From Numida meleagris (lineage: Eukaryota > Chordata > Aves > Galliformes > Numididae), in NCBI RefSeq assembly GCF_002078875.1, contig NC_034438.1, forward strand, positions 23,015,030 through 23,079,029: DNA of 64,000 bases. The letters are read 5' to 3'. Shown in pieces: positions 13,650-24,200 of this stretch (position 1 is its first letter; every line of letters begins with the position of its first letter). The position numbers were made by a program, and so were the translations under genes. A model generated the notes under the pieces. The model was given only the letters and a program-made list of their open reading frames with translations, was not told the origin of the DNA and did no database searches.

Positions 13650-13786
13650 AGCAATTGTACTGTATGGCTATTGTACTGTACAGCTGTTGTACTGCACAGC
13701 TGTTGTAACCTACAGCTATTGTACAGCTATTGTATAGCTGTTGTAACATACAGCTATTGTAACCTACAGAACTTGTAACAGTTGTT
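13650..13786 (+). repeat. 16-bp-unit minisatellite abutting the CpG island
   Basis: Nine to ten head-to-tail units of an approximately 16-bp motif, of the form AGCTGTTGTAACCTAC or AGCTATTGTACTGTAC. Some units are shortened to 11 bp (AGCTATTGTAC, AGCTATTGTAT). The array stops immediately before the sequence turns abruptly GC-rich at about 13790. Every unit keeps the core AGCT[A/G]TTGTA. The 11/16-bp mixture suggests slippage or unequal exchange, so copy number is probably polymorphic. A 62-codon open frame passes through the array and is an effect of the repeat. Confidence 0.9.
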
Positions 13787-14154
13787 CTTACTACGGCGAA
13801 AAGCGGCGGGCAGTCGATGGGGCCCGGCGCTGCTCCTCTCGCAGTGGAGGCGAATGCCCGACCGTCTCACTCCTTCAAGACTTCGGCGTCCGCTGCCGTC
13901 CGAGGACCGCTCTCAAAGGCGCTCCCCTTTGGCGGCCGCTCCGGGACAGACGCGAGGGGCCCCGCGGACCGCGGCACCCCGGGCCGCCCGCAGCGCCGCC
14001 CCGCGTCCCGTCCCGCAGCCCGGGGCGGGGAGGGGAGGCGGCTGTCGTGGGCAGGGCAGAGCCGCCGCGTCCCTCCCCTCGCCGCACTCCTTCCCTCCGG
14101 CTGGAGGCGGCCGGGTCGGCTCTCGCTGGGTTCCCATTCCTCCTCCCCCGGTGC

Positions 14155-14178
14155 ATGGTGGCGGCGGGAGCGGCGTAG
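14155..14178 (+). other. Possible upstream ORF in first exon
   Basis: An ATG at 14155 opens a 7-codon frame (MVAAGAA) ending in TAG at 14176-14178, just before the first candidate splice donor. If the leader is transcribed rightward through here, this would be a short upstream ORF able to reduce downstream initiation. The start context (GGTGCATGG) has G at +4 but no purine at -3, so it is moderate. It may also simply lie outside the transcript. Confidence 0.25.
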
Positions 14179-14179
14179 G

Positions 14180-14281
14180 GTGAGCCCGGCGGGGCGCGGG
14201 CCGGAGGCGGCGGCGGGAGCGGAGAGGAGCCGCAGCGCGCAGGAGGCACCGGGGAGCGGGCACTGCTCGCAGGAGGTGAGG
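14180..14281 (+). other. Two candidate first-exon splice donors
   Basis: Two strong 5' splice sites lie 96 nt apart on the + strand: TAGG|GTGAGC (exon end 14179) and GCAGGAG|GTGAGG (exon end 14275). Both match the vertebrate consensus AG|GTRAG. Either would end a GC-rich non-coding first exon and begin an intron running rightward into the gene-poor 49 kb. The two could be alternative donors. No partner acceptor can be named within the window. Confidence 0.4.
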
Positions 14282-14388
14282 CGGCGGCGCCCAAGTTGTG
14301 CGAGAGGGAGGGAGGGAGCAGGAGGAAGAGAGAGTGGAGCGCTGGGAGCGCTTCCATTCATTGCCTGAGCGCCGGCTGGGCGGCAGCC

Positions 14389-14426
14389 ACGGGACGGGAC
14401 TGGACGGGACGGGACGGGACGGGACG
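14389..14426. repeat. (ACGGG)n pentanucleotide repeat in CpG island
   Basis: About seven GGGAC/ACGGG units with one TGGAC variant, inside the CpG island and downstream of the candidate donors. The G-tracts are regularly spaced by two bases, which is compatible with G-quadruplex formation on the + strand. Copy-number variation is likely. Confidence 0.85.
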
Positions 14427-15010
14427 CGGCGGAAGCCAGCCGGTGCCCGCATCGCTCCGAGAAGCGGTGGGGCCAGAAGGCGCCTGCTCGCCCCGTCCCC
14501 TCCATTCCTGCAGGGGGGTGGCGGAAGCTCTTCCTAGGGACTCGGGGCGCCTCGGCCGGGGCGGGAGGGCCCTGGGATCGCGGGGCCCCCGGCTCCGTGC
14601 GGGGCGGGATGCGGGGAGGGGGAGCGGTAGCCAAAGGGGAGCGCGCTGCACCCCCGCGCCCGTACCCACCGCACGAGGTCCCGGCCGATGGCAGCCCCCG
14701 CCTCGCCGCGGGGGGCTCAGCGTTTTTCCGGACGTGCTCTTGCCTCTCCGCACCTTCCTGCCCTCTGCTTTTGAGGGGTCTGAGAGGTGTTTTGTTTCTT
14801 GGGAGCCTTTTAGAAGGGGAAACCAGGGCACGGCGCACGTGTCAGTGGAGGTCTGTTGGGTCGATGCTATCACGTGGAAGGCGTGAGCGCGCTGGTGCCG
14901 TCCCGGGGCAGTCAGCCGAGCTCTGCGCCAAGTGCACGTCCTCTGGTACCGGTACCGGACGGCCGGGCGCTGCCAGGAGTCGGTGGGTGCACCGGTCCCG
15001 GTGAGAGATG

Positions 15011-18000
15011 GGCTGTGCGGAGTAACGAAAGAATAAAAAGCTCAGGCTGACTTCATCTGGAAGGAAACGTTATGTGTGTTAATTAAAAGGTACGACATTG
15101 TTAGGAAAACATCCCTAGGGACAATTACAGATTCCTTAATGAAAATACCAGCTCTGTCCCAGTCCTGCTCTGGGTTCTGGCCACGTGAGTGCACACCTGC
15201 AGAGAGCCCTTTTGTTTTTCGGTCACAGAAACCTCACAGAGGCCTGAATATCTGCTGTGCACAAAGCGTGGTTTGTTAAGAGAGCATTGGTGGCACTAAA
15301 GTCGATATTCCAGTCAGTTTTTCAGAATAAAACATGTTACAAAAGTATAATCCTAGTTAATCTCTGGCATCTTACTGAGCATTTTTCCTTCTCCACCCCT
15401 TATTAATGCAGGGTACAGACAGACCATCCATCCCTGATGAGCAGGTTTCATCTCAGACACAGTTTCATGGCTCTGTAACTCCATTTCCATTGTGAATGAT
15501 GGCAGCAGCCACTGTGGCTTCACTCACATAGTTGCTTTCTTCACAAGTTTTCTCTATCTGGGTGATGGTGTGGTTTTAATAAGTGCTTAGGAAATTGCCC
15601 TCTTTATCTTTTTTTAGTAAATCGTCTGTTTTTATTAAGCATCCTGGGAAATGCTAGGGTCATGATGTACCTGCATGATGGGCAAGTAACCGTACTGGGT
15701 CGTCTGTTTTTAAGAACTTAATTTATCGGGTCTGCATGCAGGAACATTATCTTCCTTTTCTTCCTACCTCATTGGAGGGCTTTCCTGTGCATCACCTCGC
15801 TCGCTCCTGATGGTGCTGTGTTGGTATGTCTGCGTCAGGATTGCTGTGCCTGTGCTGGTGCTGCAGCCTGCAGCTGTGCACGGTGCTCCTGGTGGTGTGT
15901 GCTCTGGTGAACAGGGACTGTGGGTGCTGTGCTGCAGGCAGCCAGGCCGGCAGAGCCTGGTTGGGCTGTGTGGGGTCTGGTAGCTGTGCCAGGATAGGGG
16001 CCTGGTTTTGTTTTGTATTCTGTGGCAGTGCAGACACTTCAAAAAAAAAAAAAAAATTGAGATGGAAAGGAGGATTAATGATTGTTCTGAGTGATGTGAA
16101 GAATACAACTACTGTTCTCCAAGTTTTGTGTTTTGAGAAGATCCTCCTCTACTAGACACAGGCTGTAGCAGTAGGATGGCTTCCAGTAGAAGCAAAATGG
16201 TGGTCACAACTGGGGACACAGCTGCTCAGTCCATCCCTAAACGCAACAGGCACCTAGTTGTCCATGGGAGAAACAACAAGTCTGTGAAATTCCCTTCCTC
16301 ATCACCTTCAAATCAACTCATTCCAGGGCAGGAGGAAGAGAAAGAAAACCCTTCATATAAGACCAGCCCCACCAGAGGGCTGTGTGCCTGCACATACTGT
16401 TCTTCTGGGCTGCCCGTCCTCAACTCCCAGCCTGCAGGCAGAGAGCAAGGCTCAGCTGCTGAGCTGCTAGCTGGCAAAGCAAGGAGCTCTTCTGTGTCCC
16501 TGTCCTTCCCAGCCTCCCTTCTCCTAGAGCAGTTCCCACTTTCTCCTTCTGTTGAGGAACCCATCATTGGGTTGTCTATGTTTTTAACCCTTGTGGAAGA
16601 CGGAGCAGAGGTGGCGAGTGACTGGAAGGCACTGCCGGCTCTCAGAGCCCTTTTGCTGGTGTAGAGACTCCTGCTGATGTGATTGCAGCTGACAGGTCTG
16701 GTAAACGTTGATTGGCCAATTTCCACTTTCTGGTTTTCCAGTTTTCACAAGAATTGATAGGATTCTCTCAGGTCACAGTGCCTAAGGTCTTCTCTGCAAA
16801 CGTGGAACTAAAACGGTGTGTTATTCCAAAATTAGCACAGTAACTACAGAGGAACTTGAATTAAAACTGAACATAGGGTTTTGGTAAAGCAGAGAAAAAA
16901 ATTCATGTTGTTATTGCCTGTCTTCTTACCTTGCTCTTCTCTACCCCTTGCTGGGGAGGTGTGGTCATGCACTCTGAAAGCTATGTAAAGAGCAATTCTA
17001 GTATTTCATTTTTAAACAGTCTTCTAATTAAAGCAAATAATTTTGGTCATTTTCATATTATGCTGTTGAATGTAGTTAATGCATTTTGGAAAATATTTTA
17101 CTGATGATTTGAGATCTTTTTCTTAATTACCTTTTTTAGGTCACTGTTTAGGAGGTCAGACAAAGATCCCAGAAAAACATTTTAACACCAGTTAATCGGA
17201 GAATGGAATAATCAGTTTTCCTAGATACATTTTTCTAGGAGAGAGTCTTGCGGAAGTTAATTCCAAAGAAAACAAATCCGCAATGAAGAAGTAATTAAGA
17301 TATAAATTTACTGCAGAAGTCAAGTAAATGACCCAAAATGTAACCAATCTATCTTAGCAGATCAGGAATATATCTGAAATTCTGAACTTGGGGAATAGTG
17401 TAGTAATTGGGCAATTACCTTTTCCATGACCAAGCAAAATAAATCACAGTAGAAGGTAATTGGAGACAGCTATGCGGTTGACACAATCACTAGAACCCAG
17501 TGAATGCAGAACATAATTAAAAAATAGATCAGTCTGTTGCTGAAGATTCATTTCTCTAGTTTTTCTTGTCTCCTGGTCCTCATAATCACACTGACTTTTA
17601 CATTTTGGGGCTCTGTGGTGAAGTTAGATGTGAATTCTTCAAGGGAGAATCCAGAATGTTTAAACAGACCCGCACAAACAGAGTGCTGCAGCAGTGTTTT
17701 TGCCCGGAAACATTTCTTATTTAGGTTGGTTTAAATATTGTTGATTAGATATAAATATATTTTTAAGGATCTAGGGTCCCTGGTGAGAGCATGGAAACTA
17801 AATGGTAAACTGAGAATGTGAAATACTGTAGAAAGAGAAAAAAAGCTGTCTTAGAGAAAGCATTGTATTGTGCTGCAGCCACCTGAGACAGCTCTAAGGT
17901 GTAGGTGAACCTCAACACACATGGAAACCATACATTAAGCGGACTTTCAGATCTTTTCATTTTCATCTCTAAACAGCTTGTAGTGCTAAAAAAGGACTAA

Positions 18001-20007
18001 TGAAGCAATTTTGCCAAAGCATCTGTCCGTCCTCCATTATTAATGATGTTAAAGCCCATTTCAAATTATTTTGCCTTAGTACTGTCTTATTACCTTAAAG
18101 ACTGGAGCTACAGTTAGATTCATGTTTTATGCAGGGTATTTGTAATTTTGTCTGTGAAAATGTCTGTTTTTTGAATTAGCATTAGAGTTCATTAATTGGC
18201 CTTCATTTTGCAAATTCTTGACATTGCATACTTGTGTGTGCTCTCATGTGTCATCTATGACAATCCACCATTAACAATAGTAGTGCTGTTACTTTGTTCC
18301 AAATGAATAACAGTAAGTTTTTGTAGATAAAATCATTTAATGGGCTTTAATAGTACAATTGATACTTATTTTAAAATATGTCTGTGTGTTATTGGCCTCT
18401 CATCTTGCAAGATGTCTTGATCTTGAGTAGGTTCTTCTGTTATGATGCTTTAGAATTACTTTTTCTGAGTTTACTGCTAATAGAAATGGTCAACATCTTA
18501 ATTTTTGCAATTATAACTTGAACGTCATCAGGACTGAAATGTTTAAAAGCCTCACAGATTTTCAAGGAGCTTCATTCAAGGGGGGTGACCTCTCAAGGTA
18601 GGTGGGACTTGGGTGGCTGCGGTGTTAGTTCAGCTTCCAGCCATAATCCCTTAAACACGTTTGGAAAGAATCACCTGTGATTTTGGAGGGTAAACTCAAG
18701 CTTTGCATTTGATCTGCTGAGATAACAGATAGGGTGCCTGTTGGTGCCATCTGTGTTTACAGATTTTATAACAGTATTCAGCAGGAGAGTATCTGTGGGC
18801 CAAATAAGTTTACATAGGTCAGTGAATTGCAGTGTACATCTAGGGTCATTGTAAACAGTTTTTTTCAGAGTTTGCACTGAACCTTCTTTCTCAAAAATGG
18901 ACCACCTCACTAAAGTTTGTGTTGGTGTGGATGCACCAGTTTTATATGCTGCCAAACGCATTAGAGAGAAGCTCTATTTTAATGGCTTGTGCTCGTTAGT
19001 CTTGGTCTTTTAGCAGATGCATATTCCTTTGATATGTCCTGCACAGATAGGTTGTATGTTAATTTTAAATTCAGTCATATTTGAGGATTTGTTTCTGTGC
19101 TTTTAAAAAATTATTTTAACCTGCAAACTCAACATCAAGCGGTGGGCCAAGTTTGGCATGAAACTGAAAATACAGTTTTATGCCTAAGAGAAAGTTTCAT
19201 GCAATGTTGTCTCCCGCCTGCTTTCTTTATCTGTGCATTGATTTTTCTCATGTCAGTGCTGTTCTGGTATGGCTTATCTTTCAGGAGTTAACTAAGTTCT
19301 CATTTTTTCTCTCTGTTTTAGGTTTTCTTTAAGCTGCTAATAGACATAGTACATGACAGCTGGAGTGCAAGATTTTCCACAGACTGCCCAGCTGATTGCT
19401 CGTTGAGATGCTAGATAATTGAGTAGAGGTAGCCAGTTTGCAGAAATGTGCATGAGATTTGTGTTGTGTGTGCATGTTGATTCAGACATTAGTTGTGATC
19501 ATGACTGCATAAAATCATTGTAATTACCTTCAGCCAGTCTTTATGCCAGAGTGACCCAGACCACATTCCATGACAGCCCTGACAGCTCGAATTAGAGCTT
19601 GCTTTTCATCGCAGCCAAATTTGGAGAACAGAAATATCCAGCCTCTCTTGAGTTTGCTTAGTGCAAGAACGTGAAAGAGTGGAAGTTCAGATTAAAACAG
19701 AAGCTTAGGAATGTTCTGATTCCCTGGTGTTTGACCAGCCTGTGTTGGCAGAGTTTATGTAGTTTTCCTGTTGTGTGTTGTACATGTTGCACAGTAAATA
19801 ACCAGTCAGTTAATTCCAGGATGCTGCACGTGTGTACGTGCACTATACTGGGCATAGTATGCATCTGCTTCCAATCTGCATTTGAAGAGAATGTTAGAGA
19901 ATAAAAGTCCTCACTTTTGATGCAATTCATCCAGCTCTTGGCTGCCCTTAGACTTCCTTTCTGCAAGCTTCTTGGTATGAGCAGGCTACTTCTAACCTCT
20001 TTTCCAA
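15011..20007. other. Unique non-coding DNA, putative start of intron 1
   Basis: No transposon or recognisable exon. 15790-16030 is G/T/C-rich low-complexity text (many CTGTG/GCTG words) followed by an A15 run at about 16041. An unassigned 162-codon frame at 16176-16664 is listed separately. The rest is AT-rich. Confidence 0.5.
16176..16664 (+). other. Unassigned 162-codon open frame
   Basis: One of the longest ATG-initiated frames outside the CpG island and repeats. The text is Ser/Pro/Leu-rich (begins MASSRSKMVV, ends ALRALLLV) with no domain, signal peptide or membrane segment that I recognise. A 137-codon frame on the opposite strand (16313-16726) covers much of the same DNA, so a low stop density from local composition explains both. 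No convincing splice sites, Kozak context or poly(A) signal single it out. It might be a decayed retrocopy or a non-coding transcript. I do not claim it as a gene. Confidence 0.12.
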
Positions 20008-20540
20008 CGCATGAGGGAAGAGATTGACCCCCTCTACTCTGCCATGGTGCAGTCTCACTTTGAGCTTTGGGTGCAGTTTTGGGTGCCACAGTCTAAGGAC
20101 ATAAAACCATTAGACAAGGTCTGAAGGACGGCTGTGAAGATAGAGTTTACAGGGAAAGATGTATGAGGAGTGGCTGTGGTCCCTGTGTGTGCTCACCCCA
20201 GAGGGGAGGCCTCATGGTGTCTGCAGCTCCTCACAGGAGCGGAGGGGCAGCGCTGAGCTCTGCTCTCTGTGACAGCGACAGGGCCCGAGGGAACGGCATG
20301 GAGCTGTGTCAGGGGAGGGGCAGAAGTGTATTAGGGGAACGTTCTTCACCGGAGGATGGCGGACGTGGAACAGGCTGCCCAGGGCAGTGGTCACAGCCCT
20401 AAGCTGCCGGAGTTCAAGGAGCATTTGGATGACACTCTCACACATATGGTTTGAATTTTGGATAGTCTTGTGTGGAGCCAGGGGTTGGACTCAGTCCTTG
20501 TGGGTCCCTTCCAGCTTGGGATGTTCTGTGATTATACGAA
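20008..20540 (+). mobile_element. CR1 LINE, 3' end including end of ORF2
   Basis: A + strand CR1 of about 0.53 kb. It starts in the region coding for the end of the reverse-transcriptase ORF (GACCCCCTCTACTCTGCCAT near 20026; CTTTGGGTGCAGTTTTGGGT near 20065) and runs through the 3' UTR (CAGGCTGCCCAGGGCAGTGG near 20370; GGGTCCCTTCCAGCTTGGGA near 20502) to the tail TGTTCTGTGATTATA. It is 5'-truncated and decayed. It is the same subfamily as the copy at 11.3 kb, and its 3' end abuts the 3' end of an older CR1 lying in the opposite direction. Confidence 0.92.
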
Positions 20541-21265
20541 ATGATCCTAAAAAGACAGGACAGGAAGAGACCTTATGAATTCATCCAGTCTATTCATCTG
20601 CCTCCAGATAGGATCATCTAGATTTCAGTCTTATGCGACTTGTTACCCCAGTAGTCTCCCTTCTATCAACTTGCTTTGAGAAAATTTTTTTTCATGTTAT
20701 CAAATTCATACATTTCTTATTGTAATTTCACATCATCCTGCATCTGTCTTGGACAGAGAAAACTTTTTTTTTCTTCTTAGAGTGTGTTTTATTAGGTTTA
20801 CTTCTTACCTACCATAGCCTACTTTTTCTTCAAGCTCAGTTCTTTCACCTCAGAGGTGCTTTTTTCTTGTACTTCAGTTATTCTTGTTGCTTTTCTTGGG
20901 TTATTTTTCATCACCTCACATGTATTTTGAAGTTTTCTGTCCAAATTAGGACTCTCTTTACCTTGAGGATTTATTAATATTGTTGAATAAAATGGAACAG
21001 GGTCCTCTTCATACTTGCTAATACAATGCTTGTTTTTTTTTGCAGCACTGTAACTCTTTTTCATGTTCAGGCAGATCCTTGTCTGAGGACAAGGGTTATA
21101 GGACATCATTCTCACTCTTTGTTTTATTGCTTATTGTTTCTGCCTGACTGTAGCATTTTGCACATGTTCTTATTGAAGGTGATAATAGTTTCTCAAGTCA
21201 TTCCTCAAGTTTGTCATTTTGAATTCTCAACTCTAACAAACTCACTACCTTCTCTAGATTAATAC
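20541..21265 (-). mobile_element. Ancient CR1/L3-like LINE fragment
   Basis: A heavily diverged minus-strand CR1. On the + strand it reads as a decayed complement: GACAGGAAGAGACCTTATGA near 20560, GTTGCTTTTCTTGGGTTATT near 20887 (counterpart of the CR1 phrase TTGCTCTTCTCTGG), and a TTTGTCATTTTGAATTCT block near 21210 that corresponds to the old-amniote CR1 text about fitting a dimensional phrase before ATTTTGAATTCTAA. Large parts are no longer alignable by eye. It probably predates the bird-specific CR1 families. Confidence 0.65.
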
Positions 21266-24200
21266 TGTCTGCTAGTACAGTAGGTTACTTTTTCAGTATC
21301 TGTATGGTGTGGACAGATATTTTTTGGGAGCCTTACCTTAAAAAAAAAAAAAAAGAAAAAAGATGTTTTTAACTAAGTCTCTCTTTTTCCTAAATGTAGT
21401 GATCCTTTTCATGGAAGGATAAAGTATTTTCCTAGTAGTGCAAGTGTTATAGCCATATGTATTGAAGAATCTGAGGGATGAAAAATACACTCTTATGATC
21501 TGACTTCTTATGATCCTGGAGGTTGGGAAAAACAATTTGTGCAGATGTTAATGCTTAGGGAGAACCTCCTTTCTCCTTGAGTTTTTCAGTTAGCTTACAG
21601 GTGATGGAGAAGATAATACTTCATGTAAGAAACAAATGCCCTGCATCCATAGCTGTTTTAATAATATTAATACTAGGCCACTGAAAAATCAGTACTCATT
21701 AGAAATGCATTTTCAGGAGTATTAGCTTTAGTTCTGAAAGTGCAGGTTTTGTCTGGAAGAGGAACAGAGAAATGACAAACTCTGGCAAAACTAAATAACC
21801 TTAAGAAGGCAGGTTAATAAAGAGTTTGATGAATAAATTGACGAGTGGGAATTTTTCCAGAGGATCTGTAGGGCCAACAGGTTATTAGGGAATAAGCTAA
21901 GGCCGTAATAGAAAGGTTAAATTTATGTTTTCCTTTTCTGTATGTAGTTGGAGAAATGGATAGAGGTTTCTGCAATGGAATCTTTTGTTGTGGAAGACTT
22001 GTTAGAGGGTCGATTTTGAGCTGTTGTCAGGAGGTGCAGAACAACTGACTCAGAAATGAAATAATTCTTAGATGTGCAGTGACAGTTTATTTGAAACACT
22101 TTGGTACAGAAGGGCTGAACGTGGTGAATGTATGGTAGCTTCACAGGGGCCCCAGGGGAGCTTCAGAGGACCACAGACCAATGGTCTGCAGACTGATCTG
22201 CAGCACGTGAGTGTACGAAGGAGTAGACTTAGTGGAAACATGAAATAATGGGGCAGGGAGAACATGAGTTTTTCAAGGGGCAATAATGGCTTGTAAACCT
22301 GGAAGCATATAGATAATGGAGATACAGGTGATTTTTAGCTTTCTAAGAATTCAAAAATGCTCTTAAGGAAAACAAGCTGCTATGGTGGGGAAAAGCAAAT
22401 CTCCTTGCATGGGCAAGAAAGCAAAAAACTGAGGGTGGACGTAAATGGTTTCTTGTTGCAAGAGAGAAAAGTTACCAGTGGAGGTGTACATGGATTTGTT
22501 CTACTGCCAGTGCTGTTCATTTGTTCATAAATGATTCAGAAGAAATAATAACTTGTAGTACTTGCATGTGCTGCTGTGTTATTCCTGGTAACAAACACCT
22601 GCAAAAATATTTTTAAGACCAAGAAACTAGGCAATAAAACAGTATATGCAACTGAGTGTTGAAGAAAAACTGATGGAAATGTTGGGACAGGGAGAGCAGA
22701 GCTACGATGGTTGTAAAGTGATGGGCTCTGGGCTGACTTATCTCTTAGATATGAGATCTTGGACAATAAATGTTTCCATGAGTATGTCACAGTTAAAAAA
22801 TCAAGTGGAATGTTAGGCATCTAGGTTATTGTGATTCTTTCTTAAAGGAATAGAGCACAAGTCTGCCATTTGTATTCTTTGGGTACTTAAATCTTGAATG
22901 CTTACATGCATTTATGAATCACTATCTCAGAAAGTTTCCATTAGAACTGGGAAAAACCCAGATAAGTCTTACAAGGACAATTGCAAATGTATAACGTTTT
23001 CCATACAAAGAACAGTTAAGCTGATGAGGAAAGTAGACAACTGAGGATGCAGTGATAGTTTTATAAAATCATACCTGGGATGCCAAGGGTGATAGGGATC
23101 ATTGTCTTTCCCAGTACGAGAACTAATGGGCATGTCAATGAAACCAGAAGGTGTTGGATTCAGAATAGCAAAAGAGAGGAATATTGTTTCACTCACACAC
23201 CATTAAATTGTGCAACTCTACAGGATGTGGTGTGGTGGATACTGAAAATTTATAGTGATTCAAAGGGAGACTGGACAAAATGAATGGAAGAAAAAGTCTG
23301 TAGAGGATTATTAAATACATAAGCATGACCTCTGACTTTGAAAGATGCTGAACTGCAAATTGTTGGAGACTGGAGAGTATTTGGGGAAAGTATGACTAAA
23401 TGCTTACACTATTCTTATCCTCTTCCCCAGACATCTGCTTTTGGCTGCTCTTGGAGACAGGGGTACTGGGCAGAAGATTTGACCTGGCATAATTTTAGAT
23501 TTGTCTTTTTAACTTGCATAAACTCATGACGCATTTTTCTGTGAGCTAGCAACTCAGGGTAGCATCTGCAAATCTTGTATTTTTTTACACTAAAAGCCTC
23601 CTATTCATTTTCTTTATAATTTAAGACAGAAGTGCATTTTTAACAAAACACAGACATTACCATGAACTCTTGTCTTTCTTCTGCTAGTTGGTGTTAACTA
23701 CAAATTATGTTTCATTTCAGCCTTACTAAACTGCCAGATGAGATAATACATGTTGTCTTGTTCAGGGAATCTAAGCAGCCATGGCTGTAATCCTAGCTTG
23801 GTTTTTCTGATTTATTTTCTCCAACAGTTATGTGAAATTTTATTTCGTCTGGGAGTTCTGCCTTTCTTAGCCTTTCTCCCTTTTACTACATTTTAACTGC
23901 TGACATGAGCACAAAATATGTGAGATTGCCTGTGGAGTTAGAGAAGAGGTTGAAAGCTCTTTTATCTCTGAATGAGACAGAGATATATACAGGAAGAAGA
24001 ATACTTGGCTACTTAGTTTTCTCTGGATGCTGATTTACTAGATTAATTTGGAGTGTGGATTCAGTGGTATATCCATAAGGCACTCACAATCTATGCATAG
24101 TCACATGGTGCAAAGATCTATCATAAACAGACCCTGTCAGCCTGAATTTTACTAAGTTTTTGCTAACAGGTTTTCTTCTGTGTCAGATACTAATTGTCTA

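Larger units (their letters stand above)
13790..15010. promoter_or_regulatory. CpG island, TATA-less promoter
   Basis: About 1.2 kb of very GC-rich, CpG-dense sequence with sharp borders inside an otherwise AT-rich window. It contains GC-box (Sp1-type) sequence such as CCCGGGGCGGGGAGGGGAGG near 14018 and many CGG/GCC runs, with no clear TATA box. In birds an unmethylated island of this size usually marks a constitutive or developmental gene promoter and first exon. Long open frames on both strands here (up to 323 codons, minus strand) are low-complexity Arg/Pro/Ala/Gly text expected from stop-poor GC-rich DNA, not proteins. Consensus + strand donors at 14179/14180 and 14275/14276 favour rightward transcription, but a divergent transcript is possible. 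The gene is not identified. Confidence 0.88.

Noticed and set aside
13650..13786. Tandem repeat considered as a CRISPR-like or satellite array
   Set aside because: The units are directly adjacent with no spacers and mixed 16/11-bp lengths, in a vertebrate genome. It is a minisatellite.
13867..14838. 323-codon minus-strand open frame in the CpG island, and overlapping frames of 133-196 codons
   Set aside because: Arg/Pro/Ala/Gly-rich text present in several frames on both strands at once. GC-rich DNA has few stop codons. No domain, no start context and no exon structure support a protein.
15764..16155. Overlapping + and - frames (109 and 114 codons) near the A15 run
   Set aside because: Low-complexity CTG/TGT-rich text with no domain. 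The frames mirror each other and there is no retrocopy signature beyond a short A-run.
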